Notes under the pieces: model-generated
Told to the model about the DNA's origin: nothing
The model's input: the letters and a program-made list of their open reading frames with translations, nothing else
Database searches by the model: none
Part shown: positions 58,375 to 64,000 of the stretch, piece after piece
Layout of the letters: the number at the start of each line of letters is the position of its first letter
Position numbering within the stretch: the first letter of the stretch is position 1
NCBI GenBank assembly: GCA_950097015.1
Contig: CATNEN010000002.1
Location: 5,797,001-5,861,000 of the forward strand
Source of the DNA: Macrostomum hystrix
Lineage: Eukaryota > Platyhelminthes > Macrostomidae
Direction of reading: 5' to 3'
DNA length: 64,000 nt
Position numbers and translations under genes: made by a program

Positions 58375-58665
58375 TAATTAATCATGATTAATTACGCCTG
58401 ACCCAATTGGGCCAGATGTGCAGCCGACAGCACAGCCGCAGCTATTGCGCGGCGCATCTGAAGGCTGCGTACGGCTGTTCAGTCCATGGACTGGGGGGAC
58501 GCCACACCCACCCTCAATTACCCCAGCTAATGCCGATACCCAATTAACAGCTGGGAGAACTGAAGCACTGCAGAGCTAAATGTCTTGCTAAAGGACACAA
58601 ATTGTTTCCAGTGGAGTCGGGAATCGAACCCCGGACCTTCAAGTCGTGAGTCCGACGCTACAACC
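58375..58665 (-). repeat. SINE family A, reversed copy
   Basis: Reverse complement of the 50995 copy: box B appears as GGAATCGAACCCCGGACC, the AAAGGACACAAAT block and GTTCAGTCCATGGACTGG follow. Confidence 0.82.
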
Positions 58666-58750
58666 TTATCTAATAGGTAGATTGGACTCCTCACTGAGAG
58701 ATCGGCAGTTCGAATCTCACCCGATCGCAAAATACAAATCATTTTTAACA
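58660..58750 (+). repeat. second tRNA-like head fragment next to the SINE
   Basis: GGTAGATTGGACTCCTCACT with GCAGTTCGAATCTCACCCGA resembles a partial tRNA-like head lacking a proper 5' end, so not a functional tRNA gene. Confidence 0.35.
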
Positions 58751-58918
58751 TTCACGTATTTAGCAGTCTAAAGGCCACACCATCCCCACTGGGGAAAGAA
58801 ATTCTAGCCCCCTGTTCTGGATTTTCATGGAGAGACAAAAAATGTGGCTATTTGAAATACCCTAGAAACCCTGGTCTTTCTAGAAAATAACCATCAGTCA
58901 CGGCGTTATTTTTCATCG

Positions 58919-60825
58919 TCAGTCAAGGCGCTGACGTGGCAGTCGGTGCTGTCGCCAGCCGGAGTCCAGCTCCGTGGAGCTCAGACCCGCCGCGGCGCCT
59001 GCAGCCAGCTGGTTCAACTGCTGACTGACGGACCCTGCCGGCATGAAGCCCGGCAGCCAAGCAGGCAGCACAACACCTGGAGCCATCAGCATCGGCGTTG
59101 ACAGCGGAATCCAGACCGGCATAACGCCTGCCACCACGGCGCCCGGAGCCGCCAGAGCTGGCATCAGCGCTCCGCCTGGAGCCAGCAGTCTTCTCGGCGC
59201 CGGCGTTGTCCTCGGAGCTGCTTGTAAGCTTTGGCCCGCGACTCCAGCTGCCGCGGTGGACGCCGCTGGCATGTTGGCCGATGCCACACCTGTCACCACA
59301 CCTGTGGCAGCACCTGTGGCAGCACCTGTGGCAGCACCTGTGGCAGCACCTGTGGCAGCACCTGTGGCAGCACCTGTCGCTGCACCGTTCGCGGCGACTG
59401 TCGCTCTTCCGGCAGTTTCAATCTGCATCATCGTTGAATCTTTCATCGCCGTTGCTGCTGCCGGCTTTGTAGCGTCGTTTTTGTCGACGACCTGCGTTCG
59501 AGCAGTCACGCCTGTCGACGCCAGGGCTTGCCAAATCAGTAGCAGCTGACAGCAGGAGGCTAACCAAGCTGACAGACAGCTGGCCAGACCCAGCCACTGA
59601 GCCAGGCCGGCTTCCATTGTGCTCGGAGCTGCAGATGATGCAGCCGAGGCCAACCAGTCCACTGCGGCTGACACCTGCCAGAATTCAGCAATGGCCGCTT
59701 TAATGACATCAGCTGTTAGCCGTCTGACCGTCCCTCTCAGAGACACGACCACGGTTCTGTGTCCAAAGACACTTGGTGGACAACATGGACACCGATTGGA
59801 ATTGCACCCTATGATGGACGATTTGGAATAGACACCTTGTGGTGGACACCCTGGAAAAGACACATTGCAGTAGACAGACTTCCCATGTTGGTCACCTAGA
59901 AAGGACATCTCATGGTGGGCACCTGGTAGAGACAACTAGTAGTGGACACCCTAGAAAAACGGCTAGTGGTAGACGTCCTGGAAAAGACACCTTATGGTTG
60001 GATGGTGGACACCGTGGAAAAGACACCTTATGGTTGGATGGTGGACACCGTGGAAAAGACACCTTATGGTTGGATGGTGGACACCGTGGAAAAGACACCT
60101 TATGGTTGGATGGTGGACACCGTGGAAAAGACACCTCATAGACGGCAAAAGAAAAAGACACCATGTGGTGGACACCCTTGGAAAGTCGCCTAGTGGTGGA
60201 CAACCCGGAAAAGACACCCCAGGGCGGATACCATGGAAAAGACACCCCGTGGTGGACACCCTGGAAAAGATACCCAAACGGTGGACACCCTGGAAAAGAT
60301 ACCCAAACGGTGGACACCCTGGAAAAGACACCCTGGAAATGATGGACACCCGGCCTTGACGCACCTGGCAGGCCAGGTAGGCAACTCCCTGGCAGACGAA
60401 GGCAGCCCAGGCGGCCCCCAGGCCGACGCCGCAGAACCGTCCGCCGGCTTTCTCAGTCGGCGCGAACGGCACCACGGCGACGGCGCAGGCAGCTAGCAGG
60501 TGCAGGGCTGCCGCGGTCAGGTGAAGGCCCAGGGCGGACAGCCGCCACTGGCGCCTGGACAACTCGCCGGCGACTGTCCCGGCGGTCGCCAAGGTTGAAG
60601 TTGACTGGCCAAAGTCGAGGGGTTGGCAGCGCATGGAGCTGTCGCAGCCAGATAGAATGCCTCGCATTGAAATCTTCGTTGAATTTCCGCCGTCAGATGC
60701 CGCGGCAGCGACCGTCAGCCACCAGCTGGGCAGGTTGAGCGAAGCCAAGTTGAATGACAATGCGGCTGCGGTGGTCGCTAAGCTCGCGGCCAGGTAGGGC
60801 GCCAGGCGGCGAAGTCGTCTAGTTT

Positions 60826-60865
<40 letters not shown>

Positions 60866-61771
60866 ACTGGCTTTTGACGCTGCTGGCTTTCTGCATTCGA
60901 AGTCGTCAATAAGTCCTCAGTTCTTAAAATCCGCTCCACAGTTTTGGAAATCCGCCCTTCAGTTTTTGAAATCCGCCCCTTAGTTTTGGAAATCCGCTCT
61001 TCAGTTTTTGAAATCCGCCCCTCAGTTTTAGAAATCCGCCCCTCAGTTTTGAAATCCACTCTTCAGTTTTAGAAATCCGCTCTTCAGTTTTTGAAATCCG
61101 CCCCTCAGTTTTAGAAATCCGCCCCTCAGTTTTGAAATCCACTCTTCAGTTTTAGAAATCCGCCGCTCAGTTTTGGAAATCCGCCCCTCAGTTTTGGAAA
61201 TCCGCCCCTCAGTTTTGGAAATCCACCCCTCAGTTTTGGAAATCCGCCCCTCAGTTTTGGAAATCCGCCCTTTAGTTTTGGAAAATCGCTCCTCAGTTAT
61301 GGAAACCGCCCCTCAGTTCTCGAAATCCGCTCCTCAGTTCTCGAAATCCGCTCCTCAGTTCTGGAAATCCACCCCTCAGTTTAGGAAATCGGCCCTTCAG
61401 TTTTGGAAATCGGCCCTTCAGTTTTGGAAATCTGCCCTTCAGTTTTGGAAATCGGCCCTTCAGTTTTGGAAATCGGCCCTTCAGTTTTGGAAATCTGCCC
61501 TTCAGTTTTGGAAATCCGCCCTTTAGCTTTGGAAATCCGCCCCTCAGTTTTGGAAATCCGCCCTTTAGTTTTGGAAATTCGCCCTTTAGTTTTGGAAATT
61601 CGCCCCTCAGTTCTCGAAATCCGCTCCTCAGTTCTCGAAATCCGCTCCTCAGTTCTGGAAATCCACCCTCCTTCTGGAAATCCGCTCGAATCCTAAAGTA
61701 CAATCAATCACTCACTGATTCGCCGTAGCGGCTGAAGCTTCATGCCCTCTCCGCGGAGATTCGGCTGGCAT
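58919..61771 (-). CDS. four-span membrane protein with repetitive C-terminus
   Basis: Three minus-strand exons join in phase: 61771-61716, 60818-60365 and 59674-58919, giving 421 residues. Hydrophobic spans lie at about 27-48 (YLAASLATTAAALSFNLASL), 113-136 (ALGLHLTAAALHLLAACAVA), 147-170 (CGVGLGAAWAAFVCQGVAYL) and 196-225 (WLGLASCLSAWLASCCQLLL). The first loop holds WW and a Cys pair (GILSGCDSSMRC), a claudin/PMP22-like layout, but I do not claim that family. The C-terminus is Ala/Pro/Gly/Thr-rich with seven GAAT tetrapeptides encoded by a 12-bp minisatellite (about 59300-59390), then proline-rich sequence. Both introns are filled by minisatellites. Gene model certainty comes from phase agreement and topology. 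Confidence 0.65.
59300..59390 (-). repeat. coding 12-bp minisatellite (GAAT repeats)
   Basis: GCAGCACCTGTG repeats seven times on the plus strand and encodes GAAT tetrapeptides on the minus strand in the last exon of the four-span protein. Confidence 0.85.
59815..60345 (+). repeat. minisatellite in intron 2 of the four-span gene
   Basis: A perfect 36-bp block (ACACCTTATGGTTGGATGGT plus GGACACCGTGGAAAAG) occurs four times at 59988-60130, flanked by looser 18-27-bp GTGGACACCCTGGAAAAGAC units. Confidence 0.93.
60829..60866 (-). repeat. CTG/CAG microsatellite
   Basis: Twelve to thirteen CTG triplets on the plus strand lie just inside intron 1, next to the acceptor AAAAACTAG of the four-span gene. 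Confidence 0.9.
60930..61690 (+). repeat. 21-bp minisatellite in intron 1 of the four-span gene
   Basis: About 36 units of CTCAGTTTTGGAAATCCGCC plus C with TTTAG and CTTCAG variants. The seven-codon period produces spurious open frames on both strands. Confidence 0.96.
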
Positions 61772-61774
61772 CAG

Positions 61775-62190
61775 AACGGGCAAGCAGGTGTTTGTCAGGT
61801 TAGAGACTTTCAGGCTAGCTCAGCGAAGCTTTCCAAATGCATACAATGCGCCAAGCTTCCGAACTTCTTTCAAATGTTTTGTTCTGTCTGTTGGTCGCCG
61901 GAATTTGAGTTAAGGGCGGTGCTGGGCTGGTCAAGTGGCTCACAAGTGGCCGCTGATTCTCATGATCTTCATGCCTTAGCCATTGGCAAATGGCTGCAAT
62001 TGTGTGTGCGCACAGAATACAGGTGCTACACCTGAGAGCCAAATAAGGCTCGCTAAAAATGAATTTTACATAATTCATAAATCACTTTTTTCTTACCTGT
62101 CAATTTAGACTTGTCTTTTCTGTCATCTTTGAATGGTAACATTTGACAATTTGACCTGAAAATTTCTTCACTGTCAATTTGCAACGGAGT
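61775..62190. other. intergenic DNA right of the four-span gene
   Basis: No recognisable gene. Short frames exist on both strands but without domain or splice support. Confidence 0.4.
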
Positions 62191-62194
62191 TTCC

Positions 62195-62465
62195 TAGGCT
62201 AGCTGCGATTCCTGCTACGATTCTCTGTAGGATTTCTGGTAAATGATGCTTTTTAGTGCGATTCCTGTTTCGACTATATATTCCCTTTCTTGTCCGATTT
62301 TATCGATATTTGCTGCGATTCTATCTACAGCTTCTTGCCCGATTCTAGCTGCGATTCCTGCTGCGTTTCCATCGACAGTTTCCTGCTCAATTCTACCTGC
62401 GATTTCTTCTGCGATTCCTGCTGCGGTTCCTGCTGCGGTTCTAGGTACGATAATAGCTATGATCC
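62195..62465 (+). repeat. degenerate 12-18-bp repeat
   Basis: Imperfect GATTCCTGCTGCGATTCTAG-like units recur about 15 times. Confidence 0.75.
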
Positions 62466-62651
62466 TTCCATACTTTTGGAGGCATTCGTTCCTAATAGAA
62501 AAAATGTTCAGCGGTGAATTGCCGTGTCCTCTAATTCCTAATGTTTAAACCAGGTTGCAGAAAAGAACTACAGTCATAGCTGCCTCGCCATCTTATTATT
62601 CTAAGAAACACCGCCTTCTTCAGCAGCATGCAACTTCACATACTACGATAA

Positions 62652-62747
62652 TTGGCCGAACTATCGGCTTTGTCAGGGGCCATCGGATATAGACAGTGCG
62701 CAGAATTTCGCAGAAACATTGGCGAAGTCCTTGCAGCACAGAAAAAT

Positions 62748-62841
<94 letters not shown>

Positions 62842-63784
62842 TAGCTGTTTTGACTTCAGCTATCGAAAGTTGGCCTCACCAAGCTTACCAGTGGCATGCG
62901 ATGATCCAGGCAGTGCTGATTTATTGCGTCAAACACAAGGTCTGCGATGTTGCACACTGCGGGACCGGAACGGCATGCGGAGAGGAAAAATATCCCCTCC
63001 AATGCGAGACAACTTGGACTGAGCCCCCAAAAGCAAAGACGGGCAGAATAGTGACAAGATGAGAGAGGGAAGAGGTTAGGTGGGAGAATTGGCGGATTAT
63101 TGGGATGCAAATCTGCCTGCCGATACAAATCGGAGAGCTGGGGGAGAGTGGGGAGGCAGGGAGTGGAGGAGTTGGGGAGAGTGAGGAGGAGACGGGAAGA
63201 GTGGGGGAGGAGGAGACAGGGGTAGAGTGGGGGAGGAGGAGACAGGGGGAGAGTGAGGAGAGGAGACAGTGGTAGAATGGGGGAGGAGGAGACAGGGAGA
63301 GAGTGAGGAGAGGAGACAGGGAGAGAGTAAGAAGATTAGACAAGGGGAGAGTGAGGGAGGAGGAGACAGGGGGAGAGTGAGGAGAGGAGACAGTGGTAGA
63401 GTGGGGGAGGGGGAGACAGGGGGAGAGAGAGGAGAGGAGACAGGGGGAGAGTGAGGGAGGAGGAGACAGGGGGAGAGTGAGGGAGGAGGAGACAGGGGAG
63501 AGTGAGGCAGGAGGAGACAGGGGGAGAGTGAGGAGAGGAGACAGGGGGAGAGTGAGGAGACAGGGGGAGAATGAGGAGACTGGGGGAGAGAGAGCAGACA
63601 GGGGGAGAGTGGAGGAGGAGACAGGGGAGAGTTTGCTCTAAAAGTGCACCAATTAAAGAAGAAGAAAGCGGATCAGGTTCAAAGCCGGTTCTCTCGCAAT
63701 CCAGGCAGTCCTTCCAGCCGCAATGAGAGCTACGAGCGCATTTTCTTGAAGCTAGGCTCCTACTATATGCGACAAAGAATTTGA
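62652..63784 (+). CDS. candidate polyglutamine gene, two exons
   Basis: A plus-strand frame (about 62652 or, from an acceptor TTTGTCAG, 62677 to 62939) gives a helical segment (GYRQCAEFRRNIGEVLAAQK), 30 Gln and another helical segment (SAIESWPHQAYQWHAMIQAV, LIYCVKHK). A donor-like AAG GTCTGC follows. A second frame, from about 63659 after AATTAAAG, reads ADQVQSRFSRNPGSPSSRNE and YERIFLKLGSYYMRQRI to TGA at 63782, and would join at phase 0. The intervening GA-rich minisatellite fits the intron pattern of this window. I do not recognise the protein, the splice sites are weak, and the start is not determined. Confidence 0.35.
62751..62840 (+). repeat. pure (CAG)30 microsatellite
   Basis: Thirty uninterrupted CAG triplets, in frame as polyQ in the candidate gene. 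Confidence 0.98.
63135..63635 (+). repeat. purine-rich (GA/G) minisatellite
   Basis: Irregular units of GAGACAGGGGGAGAGTGAGG, 18-27 bp long, about 22 copies, nearly pure purine on the plus strand. Confidence 0.93.
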
Positions 63785-64000
63785 CACCTAAACAATAACA
63801 TTATGCCAATATACCATGAGGAATCTGTCTGGAAACTCTTCGATTCAAGCAATGTGAAATTCGAAGCTAAGAGGTCACGCTTTTGTTATTAGTGACTTTT
63901 TCACCGGTGATTGGTGCCAGATAAACTGACTGAGCGACAGTCAGAAGATTAAAGATGAGCGATCTTAGCTTATAAGTGAATGACTGCGCGAATCACACAC
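63785..64000. other. window edge, no feature seen
   Basis: This probably holds 3' flanking DNA of the candidate polyQ gene. No polyadenylation signal or repeat is recognised. Confidence 0.4.

Overview
This is eukaryotic (animal) nuclear DNA: split genes with GT-AG introns, animal-type protein families, tRNA-derived SINEs, a BEL/Pao LTR retrotransposon and very abundant minisatellites. Coding exons are GC-rich and the rest is AT-rich or tandem-repeat DNA. I cannot name the species. Most genes have a 3' splice acceptor only 5-30 nt before the ATG, which suggests spliced-leader trans-splicing. With the extreme tandem-repeat load this makes a flatworm (for example a Macrostomum-like one) a reasonable guess, but it is inference only.

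Layout. 1-5200: AT-rich intergenic DNA with a transposase-like remnant, a foldback element, a MITE and a SINE. Then five plus-strand genes: an hnRNP H/F-like RNA-binding protein with four quasi-RRMs (5233-11123), a TBC1D24/Skywalker-like TBC+TLDc protein (13755-19134), a ceramide synthase (22645-24799), a MYND zinc-finger protein (34212-35622) and the ESCRT-I subunit VPS37 (37176-38170). Between the ceramide synthase and the MYND gene, an intact BEL/Pao element (25142-31856, minus strand, identical 304-bp LTRs, 5-bp target duplication) sits inside a 30-bp satellite array. Then minus-strand genes: a broken F-type-lectin-like exon (39505-39736), a secreted C16orf89/DUF4735 homologue with five exons (40818-50055), a C2-PDZ-PH protein (core exons 51587-55499, probable 5' exons up to 57224) and a four-span membrane protein (58919-61771). 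A candidate polyglutamine gene lies on the plus strand near the right edge (about 62652-63784).

The most striking property is that almost every intron and most intergenic gaps are filled by a different minisatellite with a unit of 16-54 bp. The largest is a 6.3-kb, 20-bp array in intron 1 of the C16orf89 homologue. A shorter array of the same sequence lies inverted beyond its last exon, so exons 2-5 are bracketed by an inverted satellite pair. In two genes (MYND and VPS37) the tandem unit contains the 3' splice site itself, in multiples of three nucleotides, so use of alternative acceptors would add in-frame peptide repeats. No operon or pathway links the genes; they are ordinary housekeeping, membrane-traffic, lipid and signalling genes.
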